From NCBI GenBank assembly GCA_964036045.1, contig OZ038378.1, positions 140,026,765 to 140,090,764 on the forward strand: DNA of 64,000 nt. The letters are read 5' to 3'. The stretch comes from Eutreptiella sp. 'Long Island Sound 2002' (taxonomy: Eukaryota > Euglenozoa > Euglenophyceae > Eutreptiales > Eutreptiaceae). Shown piece by piece: positions 30,795 to 39,593 of this stretch (the stretch's first letter is position 1; each line of letters opens with the position of its first letter). Below the pieces are notes generated by a model, which was given only the letters and a program-made list of their open reading frames with translations, was not told where the DNA came from and did no database searches. Both the position numbers and the translations under genes were made by a program.

Positions 30795-31390
30795 GGGCAG
30801 ATCATTTTGGGGGATAGGGACGCCTTGTGGGAGGGTGATGTGGTGGGGTCAGGGTTTTGCTTAGTGTCCGTCCTACCCTACAAGGGGGGGGTGCGTCTGG
30901 CAGAATTTCAGGGTGGGTGGGTGTCCAACCATCCCCCCCCCCCGGGTGGGGTGGGACTTTGTGGGGGCCCTTGGGTCTATCGAGCCAGTGCCACTTCTTT
31001 CTTTCTTCTGTTGCAGGTTCCGTGTAACATGTTTATTTATGGTGTGTTTACATGTCATTGCATATCACGTGTGCATGCCCCACGCCCATAAAGGGGCTAG
31101 GATGCTTTGTCGTTTGTGCTGGATGCGAAGGGGGCAAAACTTGGTCTTCTATATTGCATGTCTCAGTTGGGTACGTGGGTGGGTGGGTGGGTGGGTGGGT
31201 GGGTGGGTGTCAGACCCCCTCCCCCCGGGGGGGGGGGGGGGACATTTGTCGGTCTGTGGGTATGCCAAAATTGTGGGTGGGTGGGTCCCTGAATTACCCC
31301 CCCCCCTAGGGTGGCTAAGCAAAACCCTGGGTGGGGTACCAAGCTTCACCCGGTCCCCACACAACGGCGGATACACCTGAGTGCCCAGGT
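30795..31390 (+). repeat. Isolated 113-bp unit split by a MITE
   Basis: 30795-30849 reads as the first half of the 113-bp unit (GGGGGATAGGGACGCCTTGT .. GTGATGTGGTGGGGT). 31338-31385 reads as the second half (ACCAAGCTTCACCCGGTCCC .. CGGCGGATACACCTGAGT). Removing 30850-31337 restores one continuous unit, so the interruption is a clean insertion. Confidence 0.88.
30850..31329. mobile_element. Complete 480-bp hAT-type MITE
   Basis: The ends are perfect 15-bp terminal inverted repeats, CAGGGTTTTGCTTAG at 30850-30864 and its complement CTAAGCAAAACCCTG at 31315-31329. They are flanked by an identical 8-bp target duplication GGTGGGGT (30842-30849 and 31330-31337). An 8-bp duplication and ends beginning CAGGG are typical of the hAT superfamily. 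At 480 bp it has no transposase and must be nonautonomous. The interior includes GGTGGGTGGGTGTC-type sub-terminal repeats, a (GGTG)n run at 31167-31208 and C/G homopolymers. The insertion interrupts a 113-bp repeat unit and is therefore younger than that array. Confidence 0.9.
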
Positions 31391-32546
31391 GCCCCGCCCC
31401 TTTGCACACAAGCAAAGGGCTAAGGGATGGATCCTTGCCTCTATGCACATCAGTTGAGGGCGGAGGGATAGGTTCCCCGCCCCTGTGCACACCAATACAC
31501 GGCAAAGGGTTGGGGTCCCCGCCCTTAGGGACACCGGCATAGAGCATAGCGACAGGTACGCCGCCCCTTTGCGCTTCGGCACATGGCGGAGGGGAATGGG
31601 TCCACTCCCATGCACGCACCAGCACGGGGCGGAGGAAGAGGTTCCCCGTCTCTGTGCGCATCGGCCCAAGGTGTAGGGAGGGTCTCCGCCTCCGTGCGCC
31701 TCGGCACTAGGCGGGTGCACCGAGTCCCCTCTCCTGTGCGCACCTACACAAGATGGAGGGATTTGGTCCCCGCCCCCGTGCATACTTGCACCAGGCAAAG
31801 GGACATGTCCCCTCTCGCGGCGCGCTTCAACAATAGGCAGAGGGACATGTGCCCCGCCCTGTGCACACGAGCAAGGGCGGAGGGAAAGGCACCTCGCCTT
31901 TGTGCGCGGGTGCTTAGGGGGGGGACAACTTCCCCGCCCGTGTGCACATCAGCGCAGCGCTGAGGGTCTGGCCCCCAGCCCTTGTGGACACCAGCTCTGG
32001 CGGAGGGACAAGTGTCGTGCCTCCTTGGAGACAAGCATAGGGCGGAGGGACTTGGCCCTCCTCCGTGCACACCAGCACAGGGCCGAGGGACACGGTCCCC
32101 TCCGTTGTGCGCTTCAACATAGGGCGGTGGGATAGGTTCCGTGCCACTGCACACCAGCCCAAGGTGGAGGGTTTGGGGCACCGCCCTTGTGCACAAGGCA
32201 AGTGAGAGGTTCCTTGCCCCTGTGCGCGTTAGCACAAGGCAGAGGGACATTGTCACCTCCCCTACGGGTATCAACACTGGGCGGCGGGACGGCTGCCCTA
32301 CCCTTGCGCGCTGCAGCACAGGACGGATGGATTGGATTCAAGGACCCTGTGCACACTGGCACTAGGTGGTCGGCTTGGGTCCCTGCCGTTGTGCTCACCA
32401 AAGCACGGCATAGGGACAGATTTCTCGGCCCTGCACACTTGAGCTGAGGGTGGACCGAAAGGTTCCCCGCCCTTGCGCACACCAACATACGGCAGGGGGT
32501 ATAGGTCCCTGCCCCCGTGCCCACCAGCACAAGGCGGTGGGAACAT
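31391..32546 (+). repeat. About 42-bp minisatellite, left block
   Basis: Degenerate 39-43-bp units have the form GGCGGAGGGACAGGTTCCCC GCCCTTGTGCACACCAGCAC AG (written in pieces). GTGCAC or GTGCGC sits in the middle and AGGG(C/A)GGAGGGA at the joins. Segment 31,903-32,546 is a diverged duplicate of 33,476-34,138 (offset 1,571-1,580 bp). Matching unit-specific landmarks occur in the same order (AGCGCAGCGCTGAGGGTCTG; GGAGACAAGCA; TGCTCACCAAA). Frames through it on both strands are artefacts. Confidence 0.9.
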
Positions 32547-33445
32547 GCGACACTGGGGATCCCGTATTCAATGACTTTCCCGGGGTTCACCGCGGTCCGG
32601 ACTCGGGCATTAGAAGGATGTTTGCACTACGACTTCCTCATGTTGACGTAGAAGGATCGGGTTTTGGATACCATGAATCTGACGCCCTCATGTCATTCAC
32701 AAACTTCGTTCTTGGCTTGTTCAACTACACATGGAGTGGGGACCACAAGGCGTACCAAGCGGCCGCATTAGGTGTGAAGTGGCATGAAATGCAATCCTAC
32801 CATCGCGACATGATGAAGGTTCCCGATGGGAAGAGGGTGGTGTCCGTCTTTGCGGCCCTGGATGAGGACTTGTATTCCGTTGATGGCACCGACACCGTCT
32901 TCGTGCCACATAGGCGTGAGGGTTTGCCCCGTCCACGGGACCCTATTCCCATTCCGCTGCGACGCGGTGACTTGTTCCTCTTGTACGGAGACTTAGTCCA
33001 TGCGGGCGGGTGTACACCTCTTTCCAAGCCCGGAGTCATGGTGGAGACGAGTGCTTTCTTGGGCATTGCCACTATTCCAGTCACGTACTCGTACACGGTC
33101 GGAGTTCGCGTTCCGTTTTGGGGTTTGGAGGAAAGCCGCAACGTTGATGGGCCAAAGTGCTGTACTATCTCCGGTTGTCGGAAGAAAGCCACGAAGGATT
33201 GCTTCAGTTGTGGGGTGCCGAGGCTCTGTGCCACTCACGAGGGGGAGCTGTGCCCGGCATGCTCGCACATTAGTGTTGGTAGTAACGCGAGTGCGGCGAC
33301 TAGTGCTCCTCAGGCGCCGGGGTTTCCAGTCGGGGTCACTTGTTTGCTTCCCGTCCTGACCTCCAAACTGCACCTTGCCTTGCACCCCCTGTCAGCACCC
33401 CCTCCCAACCCTTTTCGACCAGATGATCATTGTAATGTCAGGTAG
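32547..33445 (+). CDS. 2OG-Fe(II) oxygenase-like protein with Cys-rich tail
   Basis: An uninterrupted frame of about 300 codons lies between two minisatellite blocks. The first in-frame ATG in unique sequence is 32618. It has the iron-binding pattern of 2-oxoglutarate/Fe(II) oxygenases: SYHRD gives His-x-Asp (CAT 32801, GAC 32807), and LLYGDLVHAGG gives the distal His (CAT 32999), 66 residues later. Between them is PDGKRVVSVFAALDED. A Cys-rich tail follows (about 33160-33262: CCTISGC, KDCFSCG, RLCATHE, LCPAC), likely zinc-binding. The last 50 residues are Ala/Pro/Ser-rich. HRD followed by G-x-x-V and E-D resembles the TET/JBP DNA-demodifying branch, but phytanoyl-CoA hydroxylase-like or prolyl-hydroxylase-like families fit as well. 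The substrate is unknown. The N-terminus runs into repeat DNA, so it may be a 5'-truncated exon or transposon gene. Confidence 0.6.
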
Positions 33446-33461
33446 GATGAGTGAGTGGGGA

Positions 33462-34955
33462 GGGTCGCCTTTGTGCGTGTGTGCTTAGGGGAGGGACAGG
33501 CTCCCCGCCCGTGTGCACACCAACGCAGCGCTGAGGGTCTGGCCCCCCGCCCTTGTGGACACCAGCTCTGGTGGAGGGACAAGTTTCGGGCCTCCTTGGA
33601 GACAAGCACACGGCGGAGGGACTTGGCCCTCCTTCGTGCACACCAGCACAGGGCTGAGGGACAGGGTCCCCTCCCTTGTGCGCTTCCACATAGGGCGCTG
33701 GGATAGGTTCCCTCCCCCTGCACACGAGCCTAGGGTGGAGGGTTTGGGGCACCGCCCTTGTGCACACCGGCACAAGGCAAGCGACAGGTTCCTTGTCCCT
33801 GTGCGCGTTAGCACAAGGCAGAGGGACATTGTCACCTCCCGTGCGGGAATCACCACTCGGCGGCGGAACGGGTTCCCCGCCCTTGCGTGCTGCAGCAGAA
33901 GACGGAGGCAGTGAACGGAGGGACCCTGTGCACACTGGCACGGGACGGTGGGCTTGGGTCCCTGCCCCTGTTGCTCACCAAACCAGGGCGGAGGGACAGA
34001 TTCCTCGCCCCTGCGCACTTCAGCTTAGGGGGGAGGGACAGCTTCCCCGCCCTTGTGCACACCGACATACGATAGGGGGTCCAGCAAACGGTAGAGGGTC
34101 TGGGTCCCCGCCCCCATGCCCACCAGCACAGCGGGGTGGGAATGGTTTCCCACTCCCTTGCGCTTTGGCTCAGGGTGGGGGTAGGGGGCCTCCTACCCAC
34201 CGCTTTGGCACAAGGCGGAGGGATAGGTTGTCCATGCACACTGGCACAGGGCGGAACGTTTGGGTCCCCGCCCTTGTAGACACCGGCACAGAGTGCAGGG
34301 ACAGCTTCCCTGCCCCTTTGTGCTTTGGCACATGGTGGAGGGAATGGGTCCACTCCCCGGCGCGCATCACCACAGGGCGGAGGGACTGGTTCCCCGCCCC
34401 GCGCAAACCAGCCCGGGGTGGAGGGACAACAGCACAGGGCCTACGGACGGGTTTCCTGCTTCTAGGCGCTTTTGCATAGGGCGGAGGGATAGCTTCCCCT
34501 CCCTTGTTTGCCTCGGCATCAGGCGGACGGACAGGGTCCCCTCCCCTTTGCGCACCTACACAAGGTGGAGGGATGGGGTCCCCGCCCCCGTGCATACCCA
34601 GAACGGGTGGGGGTATAGGGCCCCTTGGCGGCGCGCTTCAGCACAAGGCAGAGGGACATGTGCCCCACCCCTGTGCACACGAGCACAGGGCGGAGGGGGA
34701 GGTTTCTCGACCTTGTGCGCATCAGCTGAGGGTGGAGGGATAGTTTCCCCGCCCTTGTGCACACCAACACAGGGCTGAGGGTCTGGCTCCCCGCTCCTAT
34801 GGACACCAACACTGGGTGGAGGGATAGGTTTCGTGCCTCCTTGCAGACAAGCACAGGGCGGAGGGACTAGGTCCCCTCCCTTGTGCGCTTTAGCATAGGG
34901 CGGTGGGATAGGTTCCCCGCACACCAGCACAAGGTGGAGACCTTGGTTTGTGTCA
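33462..34955 (+). repeat. About 42-bp minisatellite, right block
   Basis: This has the same unit as 31,391-32,546. Its first 660 bp duplicate the left block's 31,903-32,546, then it continues through units not present on the left (for example GCTTTGGCTCAGGGTGGGGG near 34165). It ends near 34,955 with CACACCAGCACAAGGTGGAG. The two blocks flank the oxygenase-like frame. Confidence 0.9.
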
Positions 34956-35199
34956 CCCCACCCATACCGGGGGGCAGCCACCCCGAAGATCATGGGCAGT
35001 GCACACAAATTGCATTCCGCAGTACACCGGCTTCGGCGGCCTCGCGCTGTGTTGCCGCCGTGTTGATTCCTCCCCCTACCCTGGGGGAGGACGTCCCCAT
35101 CGCGCGGTACGTGTATGCAAGACGGCCATGGGGAGCGACAGGTGCGGGGCGGGCACAGGCGGGCGTAGCGTAGTGTGGCTTGGGCGCGCCGGCCTCTCG

Positions 35200-35530
35200 T
35201 AGGCCACGCCCGTGCCTCAGGTGAGGTGCTCCCGCAAGGAGCCGGCAGGGGCGTCGGCGCCCGAAGGAGGTGGTGGCCCGCGCCACCGGCAGGTGCCGGG
35301 CCATGCGCGCCCCTACGGCCGCCCATCTACCTTGTCGTGTTGTCCCCCCATCGGGTCGGTCAAGAAGCGGCGCTTGGGTGAGGGGGGGGCTTGTCCTTGT
35401 TGCCAAAGCACAGGACCGGTGGCATGTGCCCCACCCCCGCCTGCACCTCTGTGGCGGTCAGTTACCTCCCTTCCGCCCGACTGCCCTGCGCACCGCCGTT
35501 CTGCCACACACTCCTGCCTCCTTGCGCCCA
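35200..35530 (+). repeat. GC-rich dispersed repeat, copy 2
   Basis: Partner of 24950-25310, with the same blocks in the same order (GGAGCCGGCAGGGGCG; CACCGGCAGG; CCATGCGCGCCCCT; CCCCATCGGGTCGGT; TGGCGGTCAGTTACC; CCGCCCGACT). Between copies the sequence has diverged by many substitutions and small indels. Confidence 0.75.
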
Positions 35531-35844
35531 CACCCGTGCTCTGCCCCCGGCACCCTTCACCTCTCTCGGGGAGGCTCGCGTCCCACTATCGGTCTCTCCT
35601 GGGGTGTTTTCTGGGTGGAGGGGGGAAGGGGCAGCAAAAGCCGTTCCCCCTGTGTTTCTGGTCCCCTACAGGGGTCCAACCCATGGCCAGCACCCTTGCT
35701 TTGTGGTGGCTTAAATTTGGGCCAACTGGGGGATAGGGTCTGGGCGGAGTGCCGAGTTGAGCATGGCCCAGGCACCGCCCCAGGGCTGTGAGCGCGGCCA
35801 CAGCAGGCACAGCGGGCACAGGGGCAGCCCACGAGACCGCCGGG

Positions 35845-35965
35845 GACGCCATCGTGCTCCACCCAGACATCCTGTGAGCCTTAAGATCGCCCCCCAAATC
35901 CAAATCCCCACCGCCCCCACCCACCCACCCCTCCCCCACCGCTCCTCCACCGCTCCCCCAGCACT
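35845..35965 (+). repeat. Dispersed intron repeat (copy near exon E)
   Basis: Partner of 21905-22030: GTGCTCCACCCAGACATCC, CCTGTGAGCCTTAAGATC, CCAAATCCAAATCCCC and a (CCCACC)n tail. It is the second copy of this repeat in the same intron. Confidence 0.8.
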
Positions 35966-36064
35966 CTCCTCCACTGCTCCCCCAGCGCTGCCCCACCATG
36001 CGACACCCTGGTGGATTGGTTTCAGAGGCCTGTGCAGGGCTGTGCCGAGCTGCGCAAGGGTACG

Positions 36065-36106
36065 GGGCTGTGCAGGGCGCTGCAGGGCTGTGGCCCTGCA
36101 CAGCCC
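36065..36106. repeat. Perfect 13-bp inverted repeat (hairpin)
   Basis: GGGCTGTGCAGGG (36065-36077) and CCCTGCACAGCCC (36094-36106) are exact complements around a 16-nt loop that itself carries CTGCAG. It lies in a region dense in GCTGTGCAGGGC words (36035-36110), about 550 bp before exon E. If the intron is transcribed, the RNA would fold here. No function is inferred. Confidence 0.85.
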
Positions 36107-36655
36107 TGCAAGCCCTCCATGACCCATGCAAGTCCTGGCGCAGCTCTGCTCTGCACATCCCTGTGGATGTTGGAGTCGCAGGCACAAGTCGCAGGCACCA
36201 AAGGTGCGGCAAAATGCTGTTCCTGGAATCCAAGGAGGCTAACGCCACGGGGTAACCCCAGCCCCTGCCCTGACCGGGGGGTGGGACTCCAAGGGGTGGA
36301 GAGTACACTGCCTGATGGGCACCGCGGCCCAGCCCTGTCACTGTTGGAACCCCAACGGCACCCAATGGGATGCTGTGCATTGATGAAACGCAAGTAGGTG
36401 GACAAGCCTTGCAACATGGCTCCACGTGGTCTGTGCACCGCTGTGATGGTCCCAGGATTGGGATGGAGCTGAGGTGCCATGCGTCTTCGTAGTCTGGACT
36501 CCACTGGGGACATGTGCACGTTGTCGTGCTTGAGCCAAGTCTTCTGATTCAGGGCCAGGGGGTTGCCTCGGGCCCTTTGGCCATCTGAATGCACCGCACG
36601 ACGACCCCCGCCCGCCTGTGCGGCAGGGCTTCTGTAAGTCTGTATCATGCCACAG

Positions 36656-36823
36656 GCCGGTCCCCTGTTGAATTGCCTACTGCTGCTGGCCACCAGCGTT
36701 CATCGGGACGTCCGGGCTGCTGCACAAAGGGTGGTGCTCGCGATCCTTGAGCAGGCAAAGGCGAAGGATGTGCAAATGCTATACACGGCCTGGAAGGATT
36801 GCTTTGCCCCGATGGAAGAGGAG
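36656..36823 (+). CDS. GCN1: GCN1 exon (exon E), HEAT-repeat region
   Basis: 56 codons, phase 0 at both ends; acceptor ATGCCACAG, donor GAG|GTGTGT. The peptide reads GPLLNCLLLLATSVHRDVR then AAAQRVVLAILEQAKAKDV. It corresponds to the well-conserved GCN1 helix pair in which a leucine-rich helix is followed by a (W/R)-x-V-R motif and an Ala/Thr-rich helix (human LSRTWHVRRQAQQTVRKLL; plant FACHPRWDVRKATYDATRK). This is one of the two strongest matches in the set. It follows exon D without a gap in the family alignment, although 15 kb separates them in the DNA. Confidence 0.8.
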
Positions 36824-37870
36824 GTGTGTGGGGGCAGTCGGCCCCGCCCTGTCGGTCCCAACCGGTCAGAGTCAGTATGGACGGTGTTGGTCGCACAGAA
36901 GAGGCAGGGGTTCCTCCGGTGGTGACGGCACTGACATGCTTGACCCTGCTCATCACTGCAATCTCTCCTTTCCTCGTGTTGCGACTGGACTTGCTGCTGC
37001 CATCGCCGGTGCCACTACCTTTGCCAGTCTCACTGCCATCGCCATCCCACTGCTCCTGACACTGACATGCCCATGTCATTTGGAGCGTGGCCACGACAGT
37101 GGTAACTCAGTATGTTTCGGAACTGATGCCCCAAAATCCCACTGCTGTACGAGAGTGGATGGGGACTGAGGCAGATGGTGAATGAGGCAGATGAATCCTC
37201 CGCCTTGAACTTCCCGCAACTGGAGATGAACCACACAGGGATCGCACAGTACCCCCCCGCTGTGTGGGTCGCTAGGAACACCACAATCGCCAGAGTGGCG
37301 GTGTGGTACGTCACCGGCCGTGCCTGGATGCACAGGGGCCATAAGTGGACATCCGCAATGTGGCTTAGGGCATCCAAAAGCCAGGGGAGACTGGGCGGCT
37401 GGTTGGGGTGCAGACGGGGGGCCCCTTCAATGTGGTTGGCGCGTGTCGTAGGTGCGCAGGTACCCGGCGTTGTTCAAGGTGAATGTGAATAACATAGGGC
37501 TGTATGGGAGAGTGGATGGGGAATGAGGCAGATGGTGAATGTGAATAACATAGGGCTGTATGGGGTAGCGGCCGGAGTACAGGGGGGCTTATCTTCGGGA
37601 AGAAATTGTGTTTGTGAACTTTTTGGAGGGCAAATTGTGCTTCAATATGCAAAAAAAGGCTGCCCCGAAGAAGCCTGATGATTGAATCACTGGAGGCGTC
37701 CTGGGGGTGCGGGGGCGTGAAAGGCGCCGGTGGCAAAGACACTGACAATCCAACTCACCCCCAACTCCAACACCCGACAAACCATTGTCGGAAGGAATGT
37801 GCGGCCTAGAGCTGCCCTTCAGATCCGCTGACTTGAAGTTGAGCACTGCTCGGCGCTCTCTTGCGCACAG
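36824..37870 (+). other. GCN1 intron E-F with short repeats
   Basis: 1,047 bp, donor GTGTGT, acceptor TTGCGCACAG. It contains a 56-bp tandem duplication at about 37479-37566 (GTGAATGTGAATAACATAGG twice) and a partial third copy at about 37149-37193 (GAGTGGATGGGGACTGAGGC). A CTGCCATCGCC-rich run is at about 37,000-37,050. No exon was recognised inside. Confidence 0.6.
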
Positions 37871-38010
37871 GCCCCTGCCAAACCGGATCCCAAGGCGACT
37901 GGCAAGCCCGTACCTCCGGCCAAAGGACAAAAAGCTGCTAAACCTGTGGCAAAGCCAGCAGCCTCCACGTCTGCAGGGCCCAAGCCAACGTCCGCTATCA
38001 GACCTGGACA
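37871..38010 (+). CDS. GCN1: GCN1 exon (exon F), Lys/Pro/Ala linker
   Basis: 140 nt, entering in phase 0 and leaving two bases (CA) into a codon; acceptor TTGCGCACAG, donor ACA|GTATGT. The frame encodes a low-complexity linker (APAKPDPKATGKPVPPAKG; AAKPVAKPAASTSAGPK). In GCN1 proteins the corresponding interval between HEAT helices is variable and poorly conserved, so sequence similarity is not expected. Support comes from both splice sites and from the phase: CA joins the single G that opens exon G to give a Gln codon. Another frame is also open here, but it is less plausible and out of phase. Confidence 0.6.
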
Positions 38011-38981
38011 GTATGTTCCCAGTGATGTACCTGTTGCCTAAGCCACAATTCAATGACAGATCCCTTTCACGCACACCCAGCATGCAGTATTGTATAACTC
38101 CGGGCGAAACACAGTCACGCACAGGGTTTCTGCACAACCAACCCACACATGAAGCATAAAACATACACCCAAAGCAGACCCATGCAACAGCCAGGTCCAT
38201 TGTTTGCTCTTTGCAGAGCATTACCTTCGATTGGGTCAATGTCAGCAAGATCCTGCAGGACCAGAGGGGGGCAGGCATTCAGTCCCCGTACTGTATCTGA
38301 GCCACACAAAAAAAACGCAGAACATTTCGAGTGACGCAGTAAAAATTACGTTCTCACGGAAGACATGAAATCATGGGTACGTTTTCCAACCCGCCTCCCT
38401 GAAAATGCAAAGGGATCGCACGGTGGCTGCGGGGGGGCGGGGGGGTTTGGGACTCATCGGTCATCAGTGTTGTGCCACCTTATGTGCAGCCCATTCAGCA
38501 ATGAAACATATGGACAGGCAACTTGCACTGGTTGCAAGTGAAGAAAGTTGCGAGCCAAAACAGAGGTATTGACTTCACTACAAAGGTCACCAGGGAGCAC
38601 CTTGTAAACACCATTCAGTAGCCAAGAAGCCCCATAAGAAGCATCACAATCTGGACCATGCCAGCCAGCTTGGTAGTGTGCCATGACCTGATTCTTGTTT
38701 TTCTGGCTGGAGGTAAGATAGCTTCATTTCACCATCCCCACTTGTGTGTACACAGAAATCTTGAAACCTTATAGGGAGCTCAGAAACACCGCTTTCCAGC
38801 CGTGGTTTGAGGCACCCCCCCCCCCCCCCCCGCCAACCCCCCACCCTGCACCCCCATGGCCCAAAATGTTGGTGGAAGTGGGTGTATGGGCGCCCCCATG
38901 ATGCAAACTGCTGCCACCTCACCCAAAGTGCCTTTCGCAAAGTGAACCTTGCACACCCCTGGCCTTGCCATTTTGCGCCAG
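38011..38981 (+). other. GCN1 intron F-G (971 bp)
   Basis: Donor GTATGT, acceptor TTTTGCGCCAG. It holds a G-run (38433-38447) and a C-run (38815-38830). A short acceptor-like site with an open segment at 38217 (SITFDWVNVSKILQDQ) was considered as an extra exon but does not fit the phase. Confidence 0.6.
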
Positions 38982-39240
38982 GGTGTTTCCCACATCCACA
39001 CCGGCTGTGCGCAATATGTATGTCCGCATTGTGTCGGCGATGTTGGATGGAGGAGCCACAGGTGTGAGCAAGAAGGCCATAGTAGAGTGCTTTCTGTTGT
39101 GTGGGCACCCCTCCAACAGCGGTAGCGTCGAGGACTATTGGCACATTGGCTGTGGGAAGTATGACAAGCAGCCGCAGAACAAGGCGTTTTCGGATTTGTT
39201 CGGCGCACCAAGTGTGCAGGGGTCTGACACCCCTCCAAAG
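38982..39240 (+). CDS. GCN1: GCN1 exon (exon G), HEAT-repeat region
   Basis: 259 nt, completing a codon from exon F and ending in phase 0; acceptor TTTTGCGCCAG, donor AAG|GTTCGT. The peptide reads VFPTSTPAVRNMYVRIVSA then KKAIVECFLLCGHPS and YWHIGCGKYDKQPQNKAF. It matches the GCN1 pattern of a V/F-P-x-x-x-x-x-L/V helix followed by a helix ending in (I/L)-(I/F)-x-x-x-H-H-P (plant STSTRIIFCSHHPC; human LAQEMLIISHHPSL). The CGHPS here corresponds to HHPS. This is roughly residues 640-720 of the family. It is the last exon recognisable in the window. Confidence 0.78.
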
Positions 39241-39511
39241 GTTCGTACTTGTCACAGTAAGGGCTCAGGGTAGGATGGCTGGAGCTTGTGGATCACTATG
39301 AGTGCTGGCTCTTTTGTCGTTAGACACGATGGGTCAGTTATTGGGTTGCAGTTGGTGATTGACTGATTGGCTGCTGGCGAATACTTGGCAGCTGTTGCTC
39401 ATTAGCTGAATTATGATAGGCAGTCACCTAACATTGAGCCATAAATGGAGAGCCACTTTATTTCTCTCTCCAAAAGGTTAAGAAGTATCTTGAAGCCTAG
39501 GCATGGCAAGC

Positions 39512-39592
39512 CCACACAATACCACCCCATACCATACCATCCCACACCATACCATACCATACCACACCATACCATACCATACCATATAGCGG
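39512..39592 (+). repeat. (CCATA)n microsatellite
   Basis: An irregular pentanucleotide run (ACCATACCATACCATACCAC and variants) of about 80 bp, ending at CATATAGCGG. Confidence 0.92.
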
Positions 39593-39593
39593 A

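Larger units (their letters stand above)
21646..36655 (+). other. GCN1 giant intron D-E (15,010 bp)
   Basis: Donor GTGTGT at 21646, acceptor ATGCCACAG ending 36655. Exons D and E are contiguous in the GCN1 family alignment and both are phase 0, so no exon appears to be missing between them. The intron carries nested tandem arrays, at least one intact MITE, tRNA-like sequences, coding remnants and one open reading frame with enzyme motifs, all annotated separately. Splicing of such an intron is inferred, not observed. Confidence 0.65.

Noticed and set aside
38217-38292. Extra GCN1 exon (SITFDWVNVSKILQDQ)
   Set aside because: It has a good AG acceptor, but its open frame does not match the two-base phase left by exon F, whereas exon F joins exon G exactly. 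It may be a cryptic or alternative exon.
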